Source: RGIG995 sp045603745 (GTDB lineage Bacteria; Bacillota; Clostridia; Oscillospirales; UBA644). Taken from it: 64,000 bases of DNA. Both the position numbers and the translations under genes were made by a program. The DNA lies in contig JAZUMQ010000012.1 of the NCBI GenBank assembly GCA_045603745.1, positions 19,503 to 83,502 on the forward strand, written 5' to 3'. Positions 42,296 through 50,363 of the stretch are shown piece after piece. Below the pieces are notes generated by a model. That model ran no database searches. It had not been told where the DNA came from and saw nothing but the letters and a program-made list of their open reading frames with translations. Position 1 is the stretch's first letter; every line of letters starts with the position of its first letter.

Positions 42296-43234
42296 ATGCA
42301 GACCATTCGAGAGAAGCGAACCAAGTCCGGACCGCTTCTCGAAATTGATTACTACCCCGTGTTTTCGTCTTCGGGTCGTGCGGTACCCCGAAAAAAACCG
42401 CCCCCCGAAAAAAAGGCAGTATATAATCTTCGGGAATCGGCAAAACGTCTTGTTCGGTTGATCAATGCCAATTTCGACACGAAAGATTACTTCATGGCAA
42501 TTACTTACGCCGCCGAGGCTGCTCCCCAAACGGAAGAAGAGACCCGGAGGGATTTTTCCAATTATCTCCGGAGGGTAAGAACCAAGCGCGCTTCCGAGCT
42601 GAAGAAGGTGGAGAAACAGATCCGGGAATTACCGCTTGACGGATCTCTGAATGATCTTCGGCGGGAGTTGATGGCGAAGCGACGAAAACTGCGGCGCCCG
42701 ATGAAGGCGGCGTACACCTTGGAGCAGGTGACCTATCAGCGGGGACCCTACCGAGGTCGGGCGAACTGGCACTCTCACTTATTCATTACCGGGGGCTTGG
42801 GACCGCGGACGATGGCACGGATCTGGAAGAAAGGCGTTCAGGTAAAATGTGATTATTATCAGCCGGAACGTTTTGGACCGGAAGCCGCCGGGCGGTATAT
42901 GTTCAAAAGTCCCAAGGGAAAAAGGAAATTCACTTGCACCAAAAACATGAAAAAACCAGACGTCTCGCAAAAAGACGGAAAGGTCTCTCCGGCTACAGTG
43001 GAAAAGATGGCGACGCAACGTATGGACGACGGTCGGTATTGGCAAGGGAAAGCCCCCGGCTACCGATTGCTCCGAACGTATCCGAGATACGACGAATACA
43101 ACGGTTATTGGTACATGACGGTGGTAATGTACAAGGCCGACGCTGACGAGATCATTCCCTTTGTGGGAGACGTATTTGAACCGGAAGGATATGACAGACA
43201 TGAAAATAAAGACTTACACAAATCCGGCCCGTGA
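42296..43234 (+). CDS. HUH-type replication initiator-like protein
   Basis: 312 residues. The central N-W-H-S-H-L-F-I-T-G-G fits the H-x-H metal-binding motif of HUH endonucleases. A-G-R-Y-M-F-K-S supplies a possible catalytic Tyr, and K-R-K-F-T-C-T-K-N-M-K-K-P resembles the conserved R-x-x-x-C-S-R-N-L-K-K-P block of rolling-circle Rep proteins in Firmicutes mobile elements. It probably nicks a phage or helper origin to start replication. AAAGGAGG precedes the ATG. The identification is by motif only. Confidence 0.7.
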   Translation: MQTIREKRTKSGPLLEIDYYPVFSSSGRAVPRKKPPPEKKAVYNLRESAKRLVRLINANFDTKDYFMAITYAAEAAPQTEEETRRDFSNYLRRVRTKRASELKKVEKQIRELPLDGSLNDLRRELMAKRRKLRRPMKAAYTLEQVTYQRGPYRGRANWHSHLFITGGLGPRTMARIWKKGVQVKCDYYQPERFGPEAAGRYMFKSPKGKRKFTCTKNMKKPDVSQKDGKVSPATVEKMATQRMDDGRYWQGKAPGYRLLRTYPRYDEYNGYWYMTVVMYKADADEIIPFVGDVFEPEGYDRHENKDLHKSGP

Positions 43235-43424
43235 CGTATCGGACGGATTTACCTGTGGAAACTGCGGAGCGATCCGCAACGAAAGTATCGGAAAAGGCAA
43301 ATGGTGTGCCGGTTTCCGAGCAGATTTGGTAACGGCGCCGGACGGCACGGTGATAAAATGCTTTGAGTGCACTATGGTGTGCCGTGCGAAGTTGATCGCC
43401 GAGGGTATAGGAGGGCTTGTGTGA
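43200..43424 (+). CDS. Small Cys-rich phage protein
   Basis: 74 residues with two C-x2-C pairs (C-G-N-C and C-F-E-C) plus two other Cys, typical of a zinc-binding protein. It overlaps the Rep-like gene by 35 bases. Confidence 0.6.
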   Translation: MKIKTYTNPARDVSDGFTCGNCGAIRNESIGKGKWCAGFRADLVTAPDGTVIKCFECTMVCRAKLIAEGIGGLV

Positions 43425-43427
43425 ATT

Positions 43428-43646
43428 ATGCATGTTTTCAAACGCCCGGATCCGGGAGACCCGATCTTTCTTTTATACCGACACGGAAAGATCGTGGATA
43501 ACGGAAACAGTTATCCGAAGGTGTTCTATTCCGTAGAACATTTTGAGTTTACAAAACACTTTCACCCAACCCGGTATCTTGACACCGACGTCTTGGTAAA
43601 ATACGTGCCGGCGCCGGAAGACGAAAAACGAAAGGAAGATTTGTGA
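43428..43646 (+). CDS. Small phage protein of unknown function
   Basis: 72 residues, aromatic and His-rich in the middle (F-E-F-T-K-H-F-H-P). GGAGGGC precedes the ATG by 12 bases. No family is recognised. Confidence 0.55.
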   Translation: MHVFKRPDPGDPIFLLYRHGKIVDNGNSYPKVFYSVEHFEFTKHFHPTRYLDTDVLVKYVPAPEDEKRKEDL

Positions 43647-43837
43647 TGTATATTGTGTATGACAATATGAACGAATACGCCGAGGTGGCAATTCAGTGCA
43701 AGGGGCTCTTTGAGAGCGATTCCTGCGGGGCGTGCCCCTTTGTTGATTTCTGTGGAGCCACTATTGACAAAGACATATCCAACGCCGCCGTGCGGTGTGG
43801 GGAGATTAAATACGTAAAGGAGAAGCGTAATGATTGA
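43646..43837 (+). CDS. Small Cys-rich phage protein
   Basis: 63 residues with C-G-A-C-P-F-V-D-F-C in the middle and two further Cys, a likely metal site. The ATG shares one base with the previous gene's stop. Confidence 0.55.
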   Translation: MYIVYDNMNEYAEVAIQCKGLFESDSCGACPFVDFCGATIDKDISNAAVRCGEIKYVKEKRND

Positions 43838-44180
43838 GAAAGCGACAAAAAAACTGACTGACGAGCTGAAAAAAGAAAAATCTTTTCATGACCTGTCGGT
43901 TTTGGTGGAATACCTGAAGGAACGGATGAAAGAAGATCCTTCTATTGCCGAGGCGGTTCTACAGGAAGGAAAAACGCTGGGCGGTGTTTATACGGCGATG
44001 AACAAGGTGGCAAGGAAGAAAGCCAAAAGTGGAAGTTATTGTATGGCGGCCACGGAGAGTCTGAAGATTGTGGACGAGTATTACGGACTTGCAAAGAAAT
44101 CAGATCCGGTAAAACCCCAAGAATCCCAAACGTCTGCGAAGAGAGAAGAAGAGCTTGTTTCCCTCTTTGATTTAGTGTAA
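43830..44180 (+). CDS. PcfK-like protein
   Basis: 116 residues; the pattern K-T-L-G-G-V-Y-T-A-M-N-K-V-A-R-K-K-A is like PcfK, a small protein paired with PcfJ in conjugative plasmids and many Firmicutes phages. It overlaps the previous gene by 8 bases and precedes PcfJ by 11. Its biochemical role is not established. Confidence 0.75.
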   Translation: MIEKATKKLTDELKKEKSFHDLSVLVEYLKERMKEDPSIAEAVLQEGKTLGGVYTAMNKVARKKAKSGSYCMAATESLKIVDEYYGLAKKSDPVKPQESQTSAKREEELVSLFDLV

Positions 44181-44191
44181 GAGGTGATACG

Positions 44192-46282
44192 ATGCAAAAA
44201 GCCGAACTAACCAACTACGTACCGAAGAACCGGATCCCCGCAGATCTTGCGGCAACGGAACACTCGTTTACCGTTTCTGCGCAGGAGTGGGAATATTACT
44301 TCATCTTAAACGTGTATCAAACGAACTGTGGAGAATTACTCTATACTACGTTTCTGGACCAACACCATGGAGATTGGATTACGTGGGACGTTCAAAATCG
44401 GAAGTGGCTGACCTGCATGGTGGATAAATACCAGGACTGCTACGGACTTGTGGGAGAATTTGCCTGTTACTACAAAAGGAATTTTCGTTACCAATCCGAT
44501 GAAGCAAAAGACCTTTGGAAGGATGTCTTTCCGGGAGATAAAGATCTGCTTCGGAGAATCTACCAATGGCAGAAAGCCCAACGGGCAGAAGGAGCAGAAT
44601 TGCGGTACAAAAGAGGGCAGGAGAAGATCGAACGTCTCTTTGAAACCTGCAAGCCCCTTCCGAAAGACTTTGAGCGGTGGATTGCCAACAACCCCATGAA
44701 AAAATACCGGTACATGTATTACAAAAAAACAGACCGGACCCATTATACCGGGGTCTGTACTCATTGTGGAATAACAGTGTATGGGGACTGTAAGACCGGG
44801 AACCTTCGGGACACCCGGGGACGATGCCCGAACTGCCACTCTGCTGTGACCTTTACCCCTATCGGAAACACTGCCGCACACAACTATACGGAATGGGTCT
44901 ATGTGTTGGATCAGGGGAAAGAGCCGGACAGTCTGATCCTGTCCCAATATCGGGTGTTCTGGAAATTTCATCGGGGAGATCCGAGAGATTTGGGAAACGA
45001 ACCGTATCACAGCGTTGAGTTAAACGGACGGTGCATTATTGACCGATACGGAAGAACCACGTACTATTTCCGGGAATATACAACCGTTGCCGGAAGGATC
45101 CGGAAGGGGTGGGCGGAAAGCGGTTGTTCTTTTCGGGAAGGATGGGTGTACAAAAAATCTCTCTCCCGAAGTCTTACGGGACGATGGGAACACTGCGCCG
45201 CGAAATACACAAACCAAGACACGCTGAACGATACGGTGGGCAGCATCTTTGTCGCGTGGATCAAAACTCCCGTTTTGGAAGCGTTGGCAAAGGCGGGGCA
45301 CCACCGGATCCTGCGGGATTACTTATGCGAACACTCCGAAACGAGAGAACTGTTGGATCTATACCGCACGGAAGTATCTAAGGCCTTGCGGGTGAAAAAA
45401 TCGTCCGCCCGGGCATTGCGGGAAGTAGACGGGGGTTGGCGGTTATTAAAATACTGCCAAATGGAAGAAAGCAAGGGGCGCTGTCCCGATGCCGGGGAGT
45501 TGCGCATGGCGTCTTTGTTCTGTACGAATTTTCGTTTTGCGACGGTTTGTGAAAACGCAAATATGGGAAAATGGCTCCCATGGGCAGTCAGAACGTGCCG
45601 GAAAGAAAAATTGAATCCCAAGGATTTTGCGTCGGACTATAACGACTACCTTCGGGACTTGGATTTTTTGAAGCTGACCGGAAAAGAGTATCTGTTTCCA
45701 AAAAACTTTTCTGAAATGCACTTAAAGACTGCAGATGAGGTTGCGGAAATCAAGGATAAAGGTGTGAACGAAGGGATCTTGAAGGCAGCAAAAGAGTTTT
45801 CAAAAATCTTTGAGCTTCAAAAAGGAGATTACATTGCCCTGCTTCCCCGAAAGGCAAAAGACCTTCGCGCCGAGGGGCGCGCTTTACATCATTGCGTGGG
45901 TGGATATGCGGCACGGGTTGCGGACAAGTCCAGTATTATCGTTTTCGTGCGAAAAGCGACGGCTCCGGAAAAATCTCTCGCCACGGCGGAGTTTAAGAAA
46001 GACGGAAGGTGTTTTCAATTCAGAGCTTTCAGTAACAAAGATCCTGACAAGCAGACCCGGGAGTGGTTTGAAGACTACAAAAAAATCGTAAAAAAGAAAT
46101 TGGAGGAACAAGAACGTGAAAGAATTAAGCGTAAGAACCGGCGACGTGATCGCCGCGGAGATCAATCAGATCAAACGGCAGACGGCACAGAATCTGTTGT
46201 ATGCATCGGTGGAGATCGGCAGACTGCTGACCGAAGCCAAAGCGACGGTGCCCCACGGAGAATGGGGGCAGTGGCTGTCTGA
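44192..46282 (+). CDS. PcfJ-like protein
   Basis: 696 residues. The N-terminal half has a zinc ribbon (C-T-H-C ... C-P-N-C, about 190-215). The PcfJ domain follows, with the conserved A-L-H-H-C-V-G-G-Y near residue 570. PcfJ was first named in the plasmid pCF10 and is common in phage early regions; its role is unclear. AGAGGTGAT precedes the ATG. Its last 55 residues are read from the same DNA as the start of the DUF3102 gene, in another frame. Confidence 0.82.
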   Translation: MQKAELTNYVPKNRIPADLAATEHSFTVSAQEWEYYFILNVYQTNCGELLYTTFLDQHHGDWITWDVQNRKWLTCMVDKYQDCYGLVGEFACYYKRNFRYQSDEAKDLWKDVFPGDKDLLRRIYQWQKAQRAEGAELRYKRGQEKIERLFETCKPLPKDFERWIANNPMKKYRYMYYKKTDRTHYTGVCTHCGITVYGDCKTGNLRDTRGRCPNCHSAVTFTPIGNTAAHNYTEWVYVLDQGKEPDSLILSQYRVFWKFHRGDPRDLGNEPYHSVELNGRCIIDRYGRTTYYFREYTTVAGRIRKGWAESGCSFREGWVYKKSLSRSLTGRWEHCAAKYTNQDTLNDTVGSIFVAWIKTPVLEALAKAGHHRILRDYLCEHSETRELLDLYRTEVSKALRVKKSSARALREVDGGWRLLKYCQMEESKGRCPDAGELRMASLFCTNFRFATVCENANMGKWLPWAVRTCRKEKLNPKDFASDYNDYLRDLDFLKLTGKEYLFPKNFSEMHLKTADEVAEIKDKGVNEGILKAAKEFSKIFELQKGDYIALLPRKAKDLRAEGRALHHCVGGYAARVADKSSIIVFVRKATAPEKSLATAEFKKDGRCFQFRAFSNKDPDKQTREWFEDYKKIVKKKLEEQERERIKRKNRRRDRRGDQSDQTADGTESVVCIGGDRQTADRSQSDGAPRRMGAVAV

Positions 46283-47108
46283 CAACGTGGACTATTCCCA
46301 ATCCAACGCCAATAATCTGATGCGGATCTATAACGAATACGGAAACGGCGGTCAGTTGGATTTCTTTGCAGAAGAACGGTTGGAGCTGTTTGGAAATCTT
46401 TCCCCTTCCCAAGCATTGGCCCTCGTGTCGCTCCCGATGGATCGACGGGTGGAGTTTGTGAAAGAGAACGACGTGGAGCAGATGTCCGTCCGGGAACTGA
46501 AAGACGCTTTGAAGCGCGCAGAAGATGCGGAACGTGGCGTGAAGGAATCAGAGAGTCGTTTTGAAGCCGCAAGGAAGGAAGTGGCTTCTGCGAAGGCCGA
46601 GGCTACGGAGCTTCGACGGAAAATGGCAGATCTGCAGGATCAACTTGCAAAATCCCAGACGCTTCACATTTCTTCTCCCGAACCGTCTCCGGAAGATCTT
46701 GCCGCGATCCGCAAAAAAGTGGAAGCGGAATATCAATCCAAACTGGGAGAGAGTGAAGAACAACATCGTAAGGAGATCGACCGTCTGACGAAGGAAAAAG
46801 CCGAGGTGGAGCGGAATGCCAAGAAAACCGCCGCCGATCAATCCAAGCTCTTGACAGAGCAGTTGAAGGAAGTGGAACGAAAACTTTCCGCCGCAACCGA
46901 GCGGGAAGAAGCAGCCCTTCGGAAGGCAAAAGCCGCCGCTTCTGTTGATGCACAAAAACTGGCGGTGCATTTCGATTTGGTTCGGCGGGAATTGAATTCC
47001 ATCAAAGAGTGCTTGAAAAACCTTGCCGAGGATCCTTCGGCAGAAAAATACCGGAATGCCGTTGCGAAGATCCTGCGGGATTATTTGACGGGGTTGGAAG
47101 GAGTATGA
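46116..47108 (+). CDS. DUF3102 protein with long coiled coil
   Basis: 330 residues. The N-terminal DUF3102 region (about 1-120: A-E-I-N-Q-I-K-R-Q-T-A and G-E-W-G-Q-W-L) is similar to phage and plasmid proteins thought to bind DNA. Residues 135-290 form a coiled coil rich in Glu, Lys and Ala. It starts at GTG 46116, behind GGAGG. It overlaps the PcfJ gene by 167 bases in a different frame, unusually long for a phage gene pair. Confidence 0.85.
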   Translation: MKELSVRTGDVIAAEINQIKRQTAQNLLYASVEIGRLLTEAKATVPHGEWGQWLSDNVDYSQSNANNLMRIYNEYGNGGQLDFFAEERLELFGNLSPSQALALVSLPMDRRVEFVKENDVEQMSVRELKDALKRAEDAERGVKESESRFEAARKEVASAKAEATELRRKMADLQDQLAKSQTLHISSPEPSPEDLAAIRKKVEAEYQSKLGESEEQHRKEIDRLTKEKAEVERNAKKTAADQSKLLTEQLKEVERKLSAATEREEAALRKAKAAASVDAQKLAVHFDLVRRELNSIKECLKNLAEDPSAEKYRNAVAKILRDYLTGLEGV

Positions 47109-47112
47109 TGAC

Positions 47113-47439
47113 ATGAAAAAGATTGCGTTTGTTCTCTGTGTAATTTTGATGATAACCGCTTTGGTCGGGTGTGCGGAGGTTGTTTCCGAGTGTCCCATAG
47201 ACGTTGAATATACCGCTGCTTACGATTCTGAGGAGATGGATTATTCGTACAAATACGACTGGCTTAATGGTGAATTTAAGTATTTACCTTCTGGGCTTAA
47301 AACGGTTCATCACGATGCAGTGTACAGAGTTCTCTATGAACGAACTTGGTCTGACGGTTCTGTGAACACCCTTTGGAAGACTGTCACAAAAGAGGAATAT
47401 GAAACGGCGTTGAAGCGGTTGGAAGGCGGGGTGGGGTGA
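47113..47439 (+). CDS. Phage-encoded lipoprotein
   Basis: 108 residues with a signal peptide and lipobox A-L-V-G-C (Cys 20). The mature part is short, acidic and aromatic. Lipoproteins encoded in phage early regions can block superinfection, but nothing in this sequence proves that. It overlaps the next gene by one base. Confidence 0.7.
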   Translation: MKKIAFVLCVILMITALVGCAEVVSECPIDVEYTAAYDSEEMDYSYKYDWLNGEFKYLPSGLKTVHHDAVYRVLYERTWSDGSVNTLWKTVTKEEYETALKRLEGGVG

Positions 47440-47759
47440 TGGAATCGTTCATTGAAGGAATTATGCAGGCGAAAAAGGAAGCGTTAAGACGAGATATCCT
47501 TGCGAATGCTGTTCTTATTAATGATCGGCAGTATTTTTCCCGGATTTACCATGAGGGCAGGGAAATCTCCATGATTTGTGGATTAAAGGCTTTTTATACA
47601 GACGAACTTCCGGACGATACTCTTTTTGCGGTTGTTGAAGCAGATGCTTCTTGTAAGAATCAAGACGAACGCATAGCAGAACTTAAAGAAGAAAACGAGA
47701 TGTTGAGAAATAGGCTTAACCGCATTTCCGATGTGCTTGAAAGGGGTGAGTGGGAATGA
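47439..47759 (+). CDS. Phage protein with C-terminal coiled coil
   Basis: 106 residues; residues 75-100 form a leucine-rich coiled coil (I-A-E-L-K-E-E-N-E-M-L-R-N-R-L). It is coupled to the lipoprotein gene. The function is unknown. Confidence 0.6.
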   Translation: MESFIEGIMQAKKEALRRDILANAVLINDRQYFSRIYHEGREISMICGLKAFYTDELPDDTLFAVVEADASCKNQDERIAELKEENEMLRNRLNRISDVLERGEWE

Positions 47760-48220
47760 CCCGAAAGAAAATCTTGACCGGGAATGAGATTATCAGTGCG
47801 TTGGAGTATTGTAGGGGCTTAAAGCTTGCCACGGTGAAGATGCTTGTCGTCAAAGAAATTGGCAAGGTCGAAGAAGTAGAGAATGAAGTTTACGTTGGGG
47901 AAATTCTTGATCTTATCGACCGTCAAATGGAGGATATAAAACGCAAAAGCAAGATGCTTGAATCGGCTCTTGAGGAAAACCTTCTTTTGCGCGCGTATCG
48001 AGGCGAAAATATAAAACTAAAAGAAGAAAACAAAATCCTTTCCAAAAACGCCGCCGAGGTGTTTCAGGAGGGATTGAACGAAAACCGGAAACTCTTTACC
48101 GGAGAAATCTTAAAGGAATTTGTCCACTTCCTGATTGACCGTGCAGAGGGGGGGGTAATCCACGTCTGTGATTTGCCGGATTTAGTGATTGATTTTCAAA
48201 CAAAGGAGAATGAAAGATGA
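47756..48220 (+). CDS. Coiled-coil phage protein
   Basis: 154 residues, basic N-terminus, central helical region (M-L-E-S-A-L-E-E-N-L-L-L-R). It overlaps the previous stop by four bases and the next start by four. No family is recognised. Confidence 0.6.
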   Translation: MTRKKILTGNEIISALEYCRGLKLATVKMLVVKEIGKVEEVENEVYVGEILDLIDRQMEDIKRKSKMLESALEENLLLRAYRGENIKLKEENKILSKNAAEVFQEGLNENRKLFTGEILKEFVHFLIDRAEGGVIHVCDLPDLVIDFQTKENER

Positions 48221-48426
48221 AAAATAATAACAGTGGAAACGTTGTGTCGGGCGGTTTGGGACTTGCCACCGTGCTAACTCTTATCTTTGTAGTCCTTAAA
48301 CTGACGAAGGTAATTTCTTGGTCCTGGTGGTGGGTTCTTGCTCCCCTTTGGATCGATTTGATTATTGCAGTTTTGGTTTTTGTGTTTTGGATTATTCTTG
48401 CTGTAATCCTGGAAAGAAGGAATTGA
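48217..48426 (+). CDS. Small two-helix membrane phage protein
   Basis: 69 residues with helices at about 12-30 and 37-64, Trp-rich between them (S-W-S-W-W-W). Short proteins of this shape are common in Firmicutes phages; the role is unknown. Confidence 0.65.
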   Translation: MKNNNSGNVVSGGLGLATVLTLIFVVLKLTKVISWSWWWVLAPLWIDLIIAVLVFVFWIILAVILERRN

Positions 48427-48428
48427 CG

Positions 48429-48614
48429 ATGCCAAAACTGAAACCGCCCGCCGAGGTTGGACCCGAGGATCGATGGAAGAAACTCCCGAGGGGAGAGGCG
48501 CGACGTTCTGCCCGGGGACAAGCCTGGGCGGAGGTGTTGGACGAGATGGCTCGGAGCCAGTGTCAATACGGACAGGCTTTGCGAAATATCGAAGAAAGAA
48601 GGTTGAAGGTATGA
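48429..48614 (+). CDS. Small basic phage protein
   Basis: 61 residues starting M-P-K-L-K-P-P-A-E-V. AAGGA precedes the ATG. The end overlaps the next gene's start (ATGA). No family is recognised. Confidence 0.55.
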   Translation: MPKLKPPAEVGPEDRWKKLPRGEARRSARGQAWAEVLDEMARSQCQYGQALRNIEERRLKV

Positions 48615-49177
48615 AAATCAAGAAAATCATAGACGTCTGTAAAAAAGAGGGCGGTCTGATCTTACATACTCCCGACGACGGTCCTCAATGGATCGCCGCC
48701 GCCGGGGCAAGATATGCTTTGGTGGGAGTTCCCCCGGTAACGGTAAACGGTCTTTGTGCTTTGTATGATCTGAACCCGGAGGAAGGGTTTTCCGTGGAGG
48801 AGATCTTGGGGAAGGTCGAAGTGAAGGGAGATGAACCCTTGATCGAGTTGCCCATGCGGTTGGAAACGTCTTCGACCTACGTTCCCTTTAAGGCAAAGGA
48901 CGGAACGGTCTATTTGGTAAATCAAAGATACTGCTCTCCCTTTGCGAAGGATCGGGAAGTTTCTTGTGTTCTGAAAAGAGATTCCTTTCAGAAACCGACC
49001 TTGGTGTTCCGGGCGGGGCTTTCGGAAATTGCGGAGATCGACCCCGTCCTTCCCGACGAGAAATTCGTTACGATGTTGGAAACCCTTCTTTCCGGTGTGG
49101 ACGATTTTGCGGGGCAGGAGGAATACAGAACCCGAAAGACTCCGGAACCGGATTATGAGCAAGAAGTGTTGAGGTAA
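48611..49177 (+). CDS. Unknown phage protein
   Basis: 188 residues beginning M-K-I-K-K-I-I-D-V-C-K, a mix of strands and helices without membrane segments. It is coupled to the gene before and followed five bases later by the sigma-like regulator. The open frame before the ATG is the reading of the preceding gene in another frame. Confidence 0.65.
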   Translation: MKIKKIIDVCKKEGGLILHTPDDGPQWIAAAGARYALVGVPPVTVNGLCALYDLNPEEGFSVEEILGKVEVKGDEPLIELPMRLETSSTYVPFKAKDGTVYLVNQRYCSPFAKDREVSCVLKRDSFQKPTLVFRAGLSEIAEIDPVLPDEKFVTMLETLLSGVDDFAGQEEYRTRKTPEPDYEQEVLR

Positions 49178-49181
49178 ATCT

Positions 49182-49607
49182 ATGGACGCGAGAACGTGGC
49201 TGCGGCAAATGTACGATTTGGAGCGGTACATAAATTGGCTGAAGTCGGAAAAAAAGAGGGTAGAGGAGCTGCGGTGTTCTCTGCCTTCTCTCGCTCCCAA
49301 TGACGTGAGATCCCCGGGGAATTCCTCGGGGAACGCTCGCTACGTGGATATTATCGCCCGGACGGAAAAGGAAATGGACAGGATCTGCGCCCGTCTTGCG
49401 GCTGCCATTGAGGATCGGGAATTGCTCTGCGCAAATATCCGAGCCGCCGCCGAGGGGCTGAAGGATCCCAAAGAGAGGGACGTGATCCTGTATCGGTATT
49501 GCCATCGGCTGACCTCGGAGCAGACCGCACAGAAGATGCACTATTCCGCCCGTCATATAAAACGGATTCACGCGCGGGCGATTACACACATCAAACCGAC
49601 GAAATAA
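49182..49607 (+). CDS. Sigma-70 region 4-like phage late regulator (DUF1492/ArpU-like)
   Basis: 141 residues: a helical N-terminal part and a C-terminal region-4-like helix-turn-helix (R-D-V-I-L-Y-R-Y-C-H-R-L-T, then T-A-Q-K-M-H-Y-S-A-R-H-I-K-R-I-H). Proteins of this type stand at the end of early regions and activate late genes. Here two copies of a promoter-like repeat follow directly, a probable target. Confidence 0.82.
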   Translation: MDARTWLRQMYDLERYINWLKSEKKRVEELRCSLPSLAPNDVRSPGNSSGNARYVDIIARTEKEMDRICARLAAAIEDRELLCANIRAAAEGLKDPKERDVILYRYCHRLTSEQTAQKMHYSARHIKRIHARAITHIKPTK

Positions 49608-49706
49608 AAAGATGTCATTGTATGTCACCCTGTAGGTGTGGTATAATGGTACCGTGAAAAGATGTCATTGTATGTCACCCTGTAAGTGTGGTATAATGGT
49701 ATCGTG
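49607..49706 (+). promoter_or_regulatory. Two tandem 50-bp repeats, each with a promoter-like -10 box
   Basis: Copies at 49607-49656 and 49657-49706 differ at only two positions. Each contains GATGTCATTGTATGTCACCC, a short palindrome CACCCTGTAGGTG (or the A variant) and TATAAT at 49642-49647 and 49692-49697. TTGTAT could be a weak -35, so an activator such as the preceding sigma-like protein may be needed. Confidence 0.8.
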
Positions 49707-49707
49707 A

Positions 49708-49741
49708 AGAACAGCGACCGGATCCGGTACGCTGTTTTTTC
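49708..49741 (+). terminator. Intrinsic terminator right after the tandem promoters
   Basis: Stem CAGCG-ACCGGATCCGGT-CGCTG followed by six T. It begins only about ten bases after the second -10 box, so unaided transcripts would end at once. Confidence 0.82.
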
Positions 49742-49904
49742 ATATCTCCGTGGGTGCGTCGTATTTTGGCGGGCGAGGAACGTCGGGGTTGAATCCGTAG
49801 GTGGGGAAGTTCTCGACGGAGATGAACAGAATAGTTAGCCGTGGGCAGAAATGCCGGCGGCTTTTTTGTTGCCGAATTTGTGGGAAAGGAGTGTTCCGGG
49901 GGAT
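49742..49904 (+). promoter_or_regulatory. Leader before the terminase genes, with a second terminator-like hairpin
   Basis: About 160 bases without a gene. A second hairpin (GCCGTGGGCA / TGCCGGCGGC, about 49837-49866) is followed by TTTTTTG. Two terminators in a row before the late operon fit antitermination control. Confidence 0.55.
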
Positions 49905-50363
49905 ATGGCAAAAGAAAAGAGCGAAAAAACGAAACAAGCGGAAGAGTACGCGAAAAAGTACGGAAGACCGCCAAAATATAAAAAACCGAGCGAAATGCAA
50001 GCGAAAATAGACGAATATTTCAAAAAATGCGAAGGTGAAATGCTTCTGGGCAAAGATGGGAAACCGATCATCAACAAAAAGGGCATTGTTTATCTTGAAA
50101 AGCCCCGTCCTCCAACGGTTACAGGGCTTGCTCTGTATCTCGGATTCTCCGGTCGTCAGGCTTTACTGAATTATCGGGCGAAAAAAGAGTTTCTTGACAC
50201 GGTAACGCGTGCGCGCTCGCGTATTGAACAATACAACGAAGAAGCTCTATACTCCAAAGAGACTTGTAATGGGGCGAAGTTTAATCTTTCCAACAATTTT
50301 GACGGTTGGGCGGAAAAAGTTGAAAACACAATCAAAGAGACGAAGTTGGAAGAATTGATTTGA
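49905..50363 (+). CDS. Terminase small subunit
   Basis: 152 residues. The N-terminus is charged and the centre has the helix-turn-helix-like L-A-L-Y-L-G-F-S-G-R-Q-A-L-L-N-Y and a conserved Y-S-K-E-T-C-N-G-A-K-F-N-L-S-N-N-F. It recognises the packaging site and recruits the large subunit. It overlaps the large-subunit gene by four bases. Confidence 0.85.
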   Translation: MAKEKSEKTKQAEEYAKKYGRPPKYKKPSEMQAKIDEYFKKCEGEMLLGKDGKPIINKKGIVYLEKPRPPTVTGLALYLGFSGRQALLNYRAKKEFLDTVTRARSRIEQYNEEALYSKETCNGAKFNLSNNFDGWAEKVENTIKETKLEELI

